DNA of 64,000 bases from Citrobacter sp. Awk 4 (GTDB taxonomy: Bacteria; Pseudomonadota; Gammaproteobacteria; Enterobacterales; Enterobacteriaceae): NCBI RefSeq assembly GCF_028069725.1, contig NZ_JANEWG010000006.1:1-64000 (forward strand), read 5' to 3'. The translations under genes were made by a program, and so were the position numbers. Every line of letters starts with the position of its first letter. Position 1 is the stretch's first letter. Shown piece by piece: positions 53,569 to 64,000 of the stretch. Below the pieces are notes generated by a model, which made no database searches, had not been told where the DNA came from, and worked only from the letters and a program-made list of their open reading frames with translations.

Positions 53569-53616
53569 GTGCTACCATCAATACATGAAGAAAAAAAACA
53601 CAACACGTACGGTAAC

Positions 53617-53645
53617 GTTTATCTGTGGCGTTTTTTCAGTACAAT
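53617..53645 (+). promoter_or_regulatory. ispB: ispB promoter
   Basis: Plus-strand -10 TACAAT (53640-53645) with a weak -35 TTTATC ending at 53623, spacing 16, ~80 bases upstream of ispB. Confidence 0.5.
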
Positions 53646-53725
53646 CAGCATATATTCCTAACCCTAAACCCTAAGTTACCTTGTTGCACTGTGAGGTAAT
53701 CGGGGCGATAAGCCCGGCTTTTGCG

Positions 53726-54697
53726 ATGAATTTAGAAAAAATCAATGAGTTAACCGCGCAAGATATGGCGGGTGTCAATGCGACAATCCTTGAACAGCTC
53801 AATTCCGACGTCCAACTGATCAATCAGTTAGGGTATTACATCGTGAGTGGCGGCGGAAAACGTATCCGCCCGATGATCGCCGTACTCGCTGCACGCGCCG
53901 TCGGGTACGAGGAGAAAAAACACGTCACGATTGCAGCCTTAATCGAGTTTATCCACACGGCAACCCTGCTTCACGACGATGTTGTGGATGAATCAGATAT
54001 GCGCCGCGGGAAGGCTACGGCGAATGCGGCGTTTGGTAATGCGGCCAGCGTACTGGTGGGTGACTTTATCTATACCCGCGCCTTCCAGATGATGACCAGC
54101 CTCGGTTCGCTGAAAGTGCTGGAGGTCATGTCCGCAGCCGTCAACGTCATTGCAGAAGGTGAAGTCCTGCAGTTGATGAATGTGAACGATCCTGACATCA
54201 CCGAAGAAAACTATATGCGCGTTATCTACAGCAAAACAGCGCGACTGTTTGAAGCGGCGGCACAATGTTCAGGCATTCTGGCGGGTTGCACCGACGAACA
54301 GGAAAAAGGATTGCAGGATTATGGCCGCTATCTCGGTACCGCTTTCCAGTTGATAGACGATTTACTGGATTACAGTGCAGATGGCGAGCAGTTAGGTAAA
54401 AACGTGGGTGACGACCTTAATGAGGGTAAACCGACATTACCTCTGCTGCATGCCATGCGCAATGGCACCCCAGAGCAAGCGCAAATGATCCGTTCAGCCA
54501 TTGAACAAGGTAATGGCCGACACCTTCTGGAACCTGTTCTGGAAGCAATGACCGCCTGCGGCTCACTGGAGTGGACACGTCAGCGTGCTGAAGAAGAAGC
54601 CGACAAAGCGATCGAAGCCCTTCAGGTTCTCCCTGACACCCCATGGCGCGAGGCATTGATTGGCCTGGCGCATATAGCAGTGCAACGCGATCGTTAA
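53726..54697 (+). CDS. ispB: Octaprenyl diphosphate synthase
   Basis: A 323-residue trans-prenyltransferase making the C40 side chain of ubiquinone and menaquinone. Asp-rich motifs are DDVVDESD and DDLLD (DDxxD), with GGGKRIRPM near the N-terminus. I chose ATG 53726 as in E. coli; an open frame begins at 53681 in the leader. It is divergent from rplU. Confidence 0.96.
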   Translation: MNLEKINELTAQDMAGVNATILEQLNSDVQLINQLGYYIVSGGGKRIRPMIAVLAARAVGYEEKKHVTIAALIEFIHTATLLHDDVVDESDMRRGKATANAAFGNAASVLVGDFIYTRAFQMMTSLGSLKVLEVMSAAVNVIAEGEVLQLMNVNDPDITEENYMRVIYSKTARLFEAAAQCSGILAGCTDEQEKGLQDYGRYLGTAFQLIDDLLDYSADGEQLGKNVGDDLNEGKPTLPLLHAMRNGTPEQAQMIRSAIEQGNGRHLLEPVLEAMTACGSLEWTRQRAEEEADKAIEALQVLPDTPWREALIGLAHIAVQRDR

Positions 54698-54708
54698 TCC
54701 TCTTTTCT

Positions 54709-54731
54709 CATCCCGTGCATCGCACGGGATG
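54709..54731 (+). terminator. ispB terminator
   Basis: CATCCCGTGC and GCACGGGATG pair perfectly around a short loop 11 bases after ispB. The T run is poor. Confidence 0.6.
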
Positions 54732-54926
54732 ATTCATATATATTCCAGAAAACATCTAAAAACACCTTTCAAACCCTCGCATAACCCCAATATCACCCTT
54801 GATATATTCTGAATATTTACGCTCATTACACGAACATTTTAGAACATTCGTTCTTCGGGAGTATAGTGTCCCTCACCCGCTGATTTTTCCGACTGCAAGT
54901 GACCGACTAAAAGGAGTGAGGGATTG

Positions 54927-55211
54927 ATGGAGAGCAAACTCATTGACTGGCATCCAGCCGATATTATCGCTGGATTACGTAAAAAAGGGACATCTATGGC
55001 TGCAGAATCACGCAGAAATGGACTCAGTTCTTCTACGTTAGCAAATACCTTAACCCGCCCATGGCCAAAAGGTGAATTGATTATTGCGCAGGCACTAGGA
55101 ACGAATCCCTGGGTGATTTGGCCATCACGATATCATGATTCGCAGACCCACGAATTTATCGACAGAACACGACTGATGCGCGCTCGCAGAGAGAAAAAGG
55201 TCGTAGAGTGA
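54927..55211 (+). CDS. sfsB: Ner-like DNA-binding transcriptional regulator SfsB
   Basis: A 94-residue helix-turn-helix protein related to the Ner repressor of phage Mu (IDWHPADIIAGLRKKGTSMAAESRRNGLSSSTLANTL, then PWVIWPSRYHD). E. coli SfsB (Nlp) affects maltose gene expression. ATG 54927 matches the E. coli start, and a TTG just before it is also open. It is monocistronic with a 229-base leader that contains the converging ispB hairpin and AT-rich DNA. Confidence 0.9.
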   Translation: MESKLIDWHPADIIAGLRKKGTSMAAESRRNGLSSSTLANTLTRPWPKGELIIAQALGTNPWVIWPSRYHDSQTHEFIDRTRLMRARREKKVVE

Positions 55212-55218
55212 AAGGAAA

Positions 55219-55257
55219 CGGTAATCCCCATATTGCAGTAATGAATGGGGATTACCG
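55219..55257. terminator. Hairpin between convergent sfsB and murA
   Basis: Perfect 12-base arms CGGTAATCCCCA and TGGGGATTACCG enclose a 15-base loop. It lies seven bases after sfsB and 14 before the murA stop. No T run is seen. Confidence 0.55.
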
Positions 55258-55270
55258 AACAACAAGGCGA

Positions 55271-56572
<1,302 letters not shown>

Positions 56573-56583
56573 TCACCCGTAGC

Positions 56584-56838
56584 TCAAAAACCGTTAAGTT
56601 TGCGATCGCGTGCCCACTCAGCAGGCGTAAATGTCTTGATCGACACGGCATGGATGCGGTTGTCCGCAATGTATTCCATCAACGGACCATAGACCGATTG
56701 CTGTTTTTTGACCCGGCTCATGCCGTCAAACATCTCACCCACGGCGATAACCTGAAAGTGACTGCCATCGCCAGAGACGTGGACTTCCTGGAGGGAGAGT
56801 GCGCTCATCAGCACGCTCTGAATTTCATGATTTTCCAT
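56584..56838 (-). CDS. ibaG: BolA-family protein IbaG
   Basis: An 84-residue BolA-like protein (formerly YrbA) with [32 protein letters not shown] and [12 protein letters not shown]. BolA proteins bind monothiol glutaredoxins through iron-sulfur clusters. Acid stress links are known in E. coli. I chose ATG 56838. An earlier in-frame ATG at 56877 gives a non-family extension. Confidence 0.93.
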   Translation of the reverse strand: MENHEIQSVLMSALSLQEVHVSGDGSHFQVIAVGEMFDGMSRVKKQQSVYGPLMEYIADNRIHAVSIKTFTPAEWARDRKLNGF

Positions 56839-56968
56839 GGGCTCTTTATTCGTCAAATAGTGAAAACAGCCCAACATCTTAGAGCAAAGTGGCGCTGTCT
56901 TAAATAAGCAAAAAGCCCCGTCGATGAATCAGACAAGGCTTTGGTGGTTGCCACCCTTTCGGGGGTTT

Positions 56969-57006
56969 TGCCGGATGGCGGCACAAGGCCTTATCCGGCC
57001 TACAAA
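56969..57006. repeat. REP element between ibaG and mlaB
   Basis: GCCGGATGGCGGCACAAGGC-CTTATCCGGCCTAC is a single REP hairpin in a 170-base gap between the minus-strand genes mlaB and ibaG. Confidence 0.85.
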
Positions 57007-57008
57007 AA

Positions 57009-57301
57009 TTAGCGTGGCAACACGTCGTTGGGCAAATTGTAAAGCTGCGCCAGTGTATAAACTTTGTCGTTTACACCGCTAAGCGAAACGGTATTACCCT
57101 GCCGTTTTGCCTGATCAATGAGATGGACCAGTAACGCCAGCCCTCCCGAATCTACCCGGGAAACCTGGCTCAGATCGATGCAGGTGACACCTTTCATGAT
57201 CTCCACACGTACATCCCATAACGGGTTTAGCACGTCCTGATCCAGTTCACCCGCTAACGCCAGCTTTTCACCTTCACGCGTCCAGCTGAGTGACTGCGTC
57301 A

Positions 57302-57302
<1 letters not shown>
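57009..57302 (-). CDS. mlaB: Phospholipid transport protein MlaB (STAS domain)
   Basis: A 97-residue cytoplasmic STAS protein that binds MlaF and is needed for assembly and activity of the MlaFEDB transporter. The core CIDLSQVSRVDSGGLALLVHLIDQAKRQGN is STAS-like with Ser52-equivalent. The start codon overlaps the mlaC stop by one base (TAATG). Confidence 0.95.
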
Positions 57303-57955
<653 letters not shown>

Positions 57956-58513
57956 TTATTTCGTTGCGCCCGCAGGCCCAGTAGCATCATTATTGCCTTC
58001 CGTTGCGCCAGGCGCATCGCCAGAATTCTTATTCTCATCCCCTTTACTGTTGCTGTTGTAAAGGAACTGACCAATCATGTCTTCCAGAACCATTGCCGAC
58101 TTGGTGTCCTGAATGGTGCTGCCATCCTTGAGCATAGCCGTTCCCAGTTCTGGATCGTCGAAACCGACGTTCAGGGCCAGATATTGCTCGCCAAGCAGAC
58201 CGGAGGTACGGATGCTCAGGGAACTGGTGTCAGGAATTTGGTTATAACGCTCTTCGATATCCAGCGTAACGCGTGGCAGATAGGTTTTCGGATCTAACGA
58301 GATGTCTGACACCCGTCCCACAACCACCCCGCCAATACGGACCGGAGAACGTTCTCTCAGCCCGCCAATGTTATCGAAAGTCGCATAAACCGTGTAGGTT
58401 GGCTCCGTTCGCATGGAGGTCACGTTTGCCGCTTTCAGGCAGATAAACAACGCCGCCAGCAGCGCAACCAACAAGAAGATCCCCACCCAAATTTCATTTT
58501 TTTTCGTTTGCAT
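57956..58513 (-). CDS. mlaD: MCE-domain phospholipid transporter subunit MlaD
   Basis: A 185-residue inner-membrane anchored protein. One membrane helix (residues ~8-28) precedes the MCE domain (~38-115: YTVYATFDNIGGLRERSPVRIGGVVVGRVSDI). The C-terminus is low-complexity (GDENKNSGDAPGATEGNNDA). It forms a hexameric ring on MlaE. ATG 58513 is as in E. coli, and it starts four bases after mlaE. Confidence 0.95.
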   Translation of the reverse strand: MQTKKNEIWVGIFLLVALLAALFICLKAANVTSMRTEPTYTVYATFDNIGGLRERSPVRIGGVVVGRVSDISLDPKTYLPRVTLDIEERYNQIPDTSSLSIRTSGLLGEQYLALNVGFDDPELGTAMLKDGSTIQDTKSAMVLEDMIGQFLYNSNSKGDENKNSGDAPGATEGNNDATGPAGATK

Positions 58514-58517
58514 GAAC

Positions 58518-60120
<1,603 letters not shown>

Positions 60121-60332
60121 TGATTCATCCTTCGTATTACTTTGCTGATCTCATCATGGCGTCGAATTTCACCATGAACCCAACATATTTACAGAATATT
60201 ACCCGCCCTGGTTAGCTAAAGCTGGCATTTGTTTTACTTTTTAGCCGCATAAAGTCAAAATTAAGAATTCGTTACGGCCTCCAGGCAATCTCTCCCGTGG
60301 ACCGGCGAGTATACCTGAAGAAAGGACTTTAG
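60121..60332. promoter_or_regulatory. Divergent region between mlaF and yrbG
   Basis: This 212-base gap must hold the start signals of both operons. I see no strong palindromic site. GAAAGGA precedes the yrbG ATG. Confidence 0.3.
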
Positions 60333-61274
60333 ATGCTTTTAGCAACGGCGCTGTTAATTATTGGTTTACTTCTGGTCGTCTACAGTGCCGATCGCCTGGT
60401 GTTTGCCGCTTCCATTCTTTGTCGAACGTTGGGTATCCCCCCGCTCGTCATTGGGATGACGGTGGTCAGTATTGGGACCTCATTACCTGAAATTATCGTG
60501 TCGGTCGCCGCATCGCTGCATGGACAGCTCGATCTCGCTGTCGGCACGGCAATGGGCTCAAACATTACCAATATTCTGTTGATTTTAGGCCTGGCCGCGC
60601 TATTTCACCCTTTTACCGTGCATTCTGATGTTCTGCGTCGTGAATTGCCATTAATGTTATTCGTCAGCGTTCTGGCAGGTTATGTCCTTCACGATGGGCA
60701 ACTTAGCCGTAGTGATGGAATCTTTCTCCTGCTTCTGGCTGTGCTATGGCTGCTATTCATTGTTAAAATCGCCCGTCTGGGTAATGACAGTCTTACCCGG
60801 GAACAGGTTGCAGAGCTACCGCGTGAAGGCGGATTGCCCGTTGCATTTTTGTGGCTCGGCATCGCCCTGATTATTATGCCCATGGCAACCCGTATGGTGG
60901 TCGATAACGCGACTGTACTGGCCAATTATTTTGCCATGAGCGAGCTGACTATCGGCTTAACGGTTGTCGCTATCGGCACCAGTTTGCCTGAGCTGGCGAC
61001 CGCTATCGCGGGAGTGCGTAAAGGGGAAAACGATATTGCCGTCGGTAACATCATCGGCGCTAATATTTTTAATATCGTTATCGTTTTGGGGTTACCGGCG
61101 CTGATAGCACCGGGTAGCGTAAACCTTTTGGCCTTTGGGCGTGACTACGGCGTCATGCTGCTGGTCAGTATTATTTTTGCATTACTCTGCTGGCGTCATT
61201 CGCGCCGAATTGGTCGGGGCGCGGGCGTGTTGTTGACTGGCGGTTTTATCATATGGCTGGCGATGCTGTACTGA
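60333..61274 (+). CDS. yrbG: Calcium/sodium antiporter family protein YrbG
   Basis: A 313-residue inner-membrane protein of the cation exchanger (CaCA) superfamily. The two inverted alpha repeats carry MTVVSIGTSLPEIIVSVAAS and LTVVAIGTSLPELATAIAG, with the Asn motifs GTAMGSNITNI and GNIIGANIFNI. About ten helices are seen. It is shorter than my recollection of the E. coli protein (325) at the C-terminus. Physiological ion is not settled. It precedes the kdsD-lpt genes. Confidence 0.93.
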   Translation: MLLATALLIIGLLLVVYSADRLVFAASILCRTLGIPPLVIGMTVVSIGTSLPEIIVSVAASLHGQLDLAVGTAMGSNITNILLILGLAALFHPFTVHSDVLRRELPLMLFVSVLAGYVLHDGQLSRSDGIFLLLLAVLWLLFIVKIARLGNDSLTREQVAELPREGGLPVAFLWLGIALIIMPMATRMVVDNATVLANYFAMSELTIGLTVVAIGTSLPELATAIAGVRKGENDIAVGNIIGANIFNIVIVLGLPALIAPGSVNLLAFGRDYGVMLLVSIIFALLCWRHSRRIGRGAGVLLTGGFIIWLAMLY

Positions 61275-61311
61275 ATATCGCCACTTCTCGTTGGGTAACT
61301 GGAAACAGATT

Positions 61312-62298
61312 ATGTCTCACTTAGAGTTGCAACCGGGTTTTGACTTTCAGCTAGCAGGCAAAGAAGTCCTGGAAATTGAACGTGAAGGCCTGGCCGAACT
61401 AGGCCAGTACATCAACCAGAATTTCACCCTTGCGTGTGAAAAAATGTTCTGGTGCTCGGGCAAAGTCGTCGTGATGGGGATGGGAAAATCAGGGCACATT
61501 GGGCGCAAAATGGCGGCAACATTTGCCAGTACTGGTACGCCGTCATTTTTTGTTCATCCAGGAGAAGCAGCCCACGGCGATCTCGGCATGGTGTCGCCGC
61601 AGGATGTGGTTATCGCCATTTCAAACTCCGGCGAATCGAGTGAAATAACAGCGTTGATTCCCGTACTCAAGCGCCTGCATGTCCCGCTTATCTGTATTAC
61701 CAGCCGACCAGAAAGCAGCATGGCGCGTGCCGCAGATGTGCATCTGTGTGTTAAAGTGCCCCGTGAAGCTTGCCCTCTGGGCCTGGCGCCAACCAGCAGC
61801 ACCACCGCTACATTAGTGATGGGGGATGCGCTTGCCGTCGCCTTATTAAAAGCCCGCGGATTCACCGCAGAAGACTTCGCGTTATCCCATCCGGGCGGGG
61901 CACTCGGGCGTAAACTTTTGCTACGCGTTAACGATATCATGCATACGGGTGATGAAATCCCGCATGTGAAAAAGGATGCCAGCCTGCGTGATGCGCTACT
62001 GGAAATCACGCGTAAGAATCTTGGGATGACCGTCATTTGCGATGACGATATGAAGATTAACGGTATCTTCACGGATGGTGATTTACGTCGCGTCTTTGAT
62101 ATGGGCGGTGATGTTCGCCAGTTAGGGATTGCCGATGTTATGACGCCTGGGGGGATTCGCGTACGTCCAGGTATTCTCGCCGTTGATGCTCTGAATTTGA
62201 TGCAATCCCGCCATATTACCTCGGTACTGGTTGCCGATGGCGACCAGTTACTCGGTGTGTTACATATGCATGATCTCCTGCGTGCAGGCGTAGTGTAG
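61312..62298 (+). CDS. kdsD: D-arabinose 5-phosphate isomerase
   Basis: A 328-residue enzyme making arabinose-5-phosphate for KDO, a sugar of lipopolysaccharide. A SIS domain (residues ~35-180: GMGKSGHIGRKMAATFASTGTPSFFVHP, ISNSGESSEI) is followed by two CBS domains (~205-325). I chose ATG 61312 (MSHLELQPGFDF) as in E. coli; a longer frame starts at 61291. It is the first KDO gene of the cluster. Confidence 0.96.
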   Translation: MSHLELQPGFDFQLAGKEVLEIEREGLAELGQYINQNFTLACEKMFWCSGKVVVMGMGKSGHIGRKMAATFASTGTPSFFVHPGEAAHGDLGMVSPQDVVIAISNSGESSEITALIPVLKRLHVPLICITSRPESSMARAADVHLCVKVPREACPLGLAPTSSTTATLVMGDALAVALLKARGFTAEDFALSHPGGALGRKLLLRVNDIMHTGDEIPHVKKDASLRDALLEITRKNLGMTVICDDDMKINGIFTDGDLRRVFDMGGDVRQLGIADVMTPGGIRVRPGILAVDALNLMQSRHITSVLVADGDQLLGVLHMHDLLRAGVV

Positions 62299-62317
62299 AA
62301 ACTCAAGGATAATAAAA

Positions 62318-62884
62318 ATGAGTACAGCAGGTGCGTCGCTTGCGACCTGTTATGGACCCGTCAGCGCCCAGGTCATCGCCAGGGCGGAAAACATCCGCCT
62401 TCTCATCCTCGATGTTGATGGCGTACTGTCTGACGGTCTGATTTATATGGGCAATAACGGTGAAGAGCTAAAAGCCTTCAACGTCCGTGATGGCTACGGT
62501 ATTCGTTGCGCACTCACTTCCGGTATTGAGGTTGCCATTATTACCGGACGAAAAGCTAAACTTGTAGAAGATCGCTGTGCCACACTTGGGATCACACATC
62601 TTTATCAGGGTCAGTCAGACAAGCTGGTCGCGTTTGCCGATCTGCTGAATAAACTGGGCGTGGCGCCAGAAAACGTCGCCTACGTCGGTGATGATCTGAT
62701 CGACTGGCCTGTGATGGAAAAAGTGGGGCTGAGTGTTGCCGTGGCGGACGCTCACCCATTGTTGATTCCACGCGCCGATTACGTGACCCGTATTGACGGA
62801 GGTCGCGGCGCCGTGCGGGAGGTTTGCGATTTATTACTATTGGCACAGGGCAAACTGGATGAGGCCAAAGGGCAATCGATATGA
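62318..62884 (+). CDS. kdsC: KDO 8-phosphate phosphatase
   Basis: A 188-residue HAD phosphatase releasing KDO from KDO-8-phosphate. The nucleophile motif is LDVDGVLSDG with Asp32 and Asp34. VGDDLIDWPVM is the metal motif. The stop overlaps the lptC start by four bases (ATGA). Confidence 0.97.
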   Translation: MSTAGASLATCYGPVSAQVIARAENIRLLILDVDGVLSDGLIYMGNNGEELKAFNVRDGYGIRCALTSGIEVAIITGRKAKLVEDRCATLGITHLYQGQSDKLVAFADLLNKLGVAPENVAYVGDDLIDWPVMEKVGLSVAVADAHPLLIPRADYVTRIDGGRGAVREVCDLLLLAQGKLDEAKGQSI

Positions 62885-63456
62885 GTAAAACCAGACGTTG
62901 GGTTATCATTGTGCTGTCGTTGGCCATTCTGGTGCTTATCGGTATTAATCTGGCCGATAAAGAGGATGCACCCCAGGTTGTCGTGAATAACAGCGACCCA
63001 ACTTATAAAAGTGAGCATACGGATACCATCGTATACAGTCCTGAGGGGGCGCTGAACTATCGCCTCATCGCTCAACATGTTGAATACTATTCAGATCAGG
63101 CGGTTTCGTGGTTTACCCGCCCGGTGTTAACCACCTTTGATAAGGATAAAGTCCCGACCTGGTCGATTAAGGCCGACAAAGCCAAATTGACCGATGACCG
63201 GATGCTGTATCTCTACGGCCATGTTGAAGTCAACGCGTTGGTGCCTGACGCTCAACTACGCAGAATTACGACCGATAACGCGAAAATCAATCTGGTAACG
63301 CAGGATGTTACCTCTGACGATCTCGTGACGTTATACGGAACAACATTTAACTCCAGCGGACTGAAAATGCGCGGCAACTTACGCAGCAAGAACGCCGAGC
63401 TGATTGAAAAGGTTAGAACCTCCTATGAAATTCAAAACAAACAAACTCAGCCTTAA
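62881..63456 (+). CDS. lptC: Lipopolysaccharide export protein LptC
   Basis: A 191-residue bitopic inner-membrane protein passing LPS from LptB2FG to LptA. The N-terminal helix WVIIVLSLAILVLIGINLA anchors it, and the rest is a periplasmic beta-jellyroll. It overlaps kdsC by four bases and lptA by 32, so translation of the three is coupled. Length equals E. coli. Confidence 0.97.
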   Translation: MSKTRRWVIIVLSLAILVLIGINLADKEDAPQVVVNNSDPTYKSEHTDTIVYSPEGALNYRLIAQHVEYYSDQAVSWFTRPVLTTFDKDKVPTWSIKADKAKLTDDRMLYLYGHVEVNALVPDAQLRRITTDNAKINLVTQDVTSDDLVTLYGTTFNSSGLKMRGNLRSKNAELIEKVRTSYEIQNKQTQP

Positions 63457-63979
63457 TCTTGTGCTTGCCAGCTCACTTCTGGCCGCCAGCATTCCGGCGT
63501 TCGCCGTTACCGGCGATACCGAGCAGCCGATTCATATTGAATCGGACCAGCAGTCCCTGGATATGCAGGGCAATGTCGTCACCTTCACCGGTAATGTCAT
63601 CGTCACCCAGGGCACCATCAAAATTAATGCCGATAAAGTGGTGGTTACCCGTCCGGGCGGCGAAGAAGGCAAAGAGGTGATTGATGGCTTCGGCAACCCT
63701 GCCACCTTCTATCAGATGCAGGACAACGGTAAGCCGGTAAAAGGCCGCGCCTCGAAAATGCATTATGAGCTGGCGAAAGATTTCGTCATCCTCACCGGGA
63801 ACGCTTACCTGGAGCAGCTCGACAGCAACATTACCGGCGACAAGATCACCTATCTGGTGAAAGAGCAAAAAATGCAGGCCTTTAGTGAAAAAGGCAAACG
63901 TGTGACCACGGTTCTGGTTCCGTCACAGCTGCAAGACAAAAACAAAGGCCAGGCCCCGGCACAGAAGAAGGGTAACTAA
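63425..63979 (+). CDS. lptA: Lipopolysaccharide export periplasmic protein LptA
   Basis: A 184-residue periplasmic bridge protein for LPS. The signal peptide MKFKTNKLSLNLVLASSLLA continues to ASIPAFA with cleavage near residue 27, then VTGDTEQPIHIESDQQSLDM. ATG 63425 lies inside lptC. An in-frame ATG at 63404 would spoil the signal peptide. It is followed by lptB after six bases. Confidence 0.96.
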   Translation: MKFKTNKLSLNLVLASSLLAASIPAFAVTGDTEQPIHIESDQQSLDMQGNVVTFTGNVIVTQGTIKINADKVVVTRPGGEEGKEVIDGFGNPATFYQMQDNGKPVKGRASKMHYELAKDFVILTGNAYLEQLDSNITGDKITYLVKEQKMQAFSEKGKRVTTVLVPSQLQDKNKGQAPAQKKGN

Positions 63980-63985
63980 TTCGTT

Positions 63986-64000
63986 ATGGCAACATTAACT
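63986..64000 (+). CDS. lptB: LPS export ABC ATPase LptB (first five codons, cut by window end)
   Basis: ATG 63986 begins MATLT, as E. coli LptB does. The position six bases after lptA supports the call. The rest lies beyond the window. Confidence 0.85.

Overview
This window is a chromosomal segment of an enterobacterium close to Escherichia, Salmonella and Citrobacter. From about 12.5 kb to the right end, the gene order and protein sequences follow the E. coli K-12 block from rsmI (yraL) through metY-nusA-infB, pnp, argG, ftsH, obgE, murA and mla to lptCAB, with most predicted lengths within a few residues of the E. coli proteins. The left end differs from K-12. An intact galactitol operon sits beside rsmI, an arrangement I recall from Salmonella, and the galactarate genes are reduced to a scar. 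Citrobacter is my best guess for the genus, but this is inference.

Left accessory part (1-12.5 kb). A compact operon encodes a mannose-family PTS (IIB, IIC, IID, IIA), a GntR/UTRA regulator and an AgaI-like sugar-phosphate deaminase/isomerase. A perfect inverted repeat lies just before the first gene. Next comes a stretch with partial copies of the rnpB 3' end and a nested palindromic element, then rnpB (RNase P RNA, minus strand). Behind the rnpB promoter, the last 37 codons of garK and the last ~150 codons of garD face each other, so one deletion removed the rest of the galactarate/glucarate locus. The complete gat operon (gatYZABCD) and its repressor gene gatR follow.

Housekeeping part (12.5-36.7 kb). 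This holds rsmI, lpoA-yraN-diaA-dolP (envelope and replication control), yraR, yhbP, yhbQ, yhbS, ubiT and ubiUV (oxygen-independent ubiquinone synthesis), yhbW, mtr (with a TrpR operator), deaD, the 26-codon gene yrbN, nlpI, pnp, rpsO, truB, rbfA, infB, nusA, rimP and initiator tRNA metY. The minus-strand run from metY to deaD joins transcription, translation initiation, ribosome maturation and RNA decay.

Right part (36.9-64 kb). After argG (ARG boxes), tRNA-Leu(GAG) and secG comes a three-gene insertion relative to K-12: a LysR regulator, an IadA-type isoaspartyl dipeptidase and a DcuC-family carrier. Then come glmM-folP-ftsH-rlmE, yhbY, greA with a leader terminator, dacB, obgE-yhbE-rpmA-rplU, ispB, sfsB, murA-ibaG, mlaBCDEF, yrbG, kdsD-kdsC-lptC-lptA and the first five codons of lptB. 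REP/BIME repeats lie in several gaps. I see no transposase, integrase, phage gene or CRISPR array.
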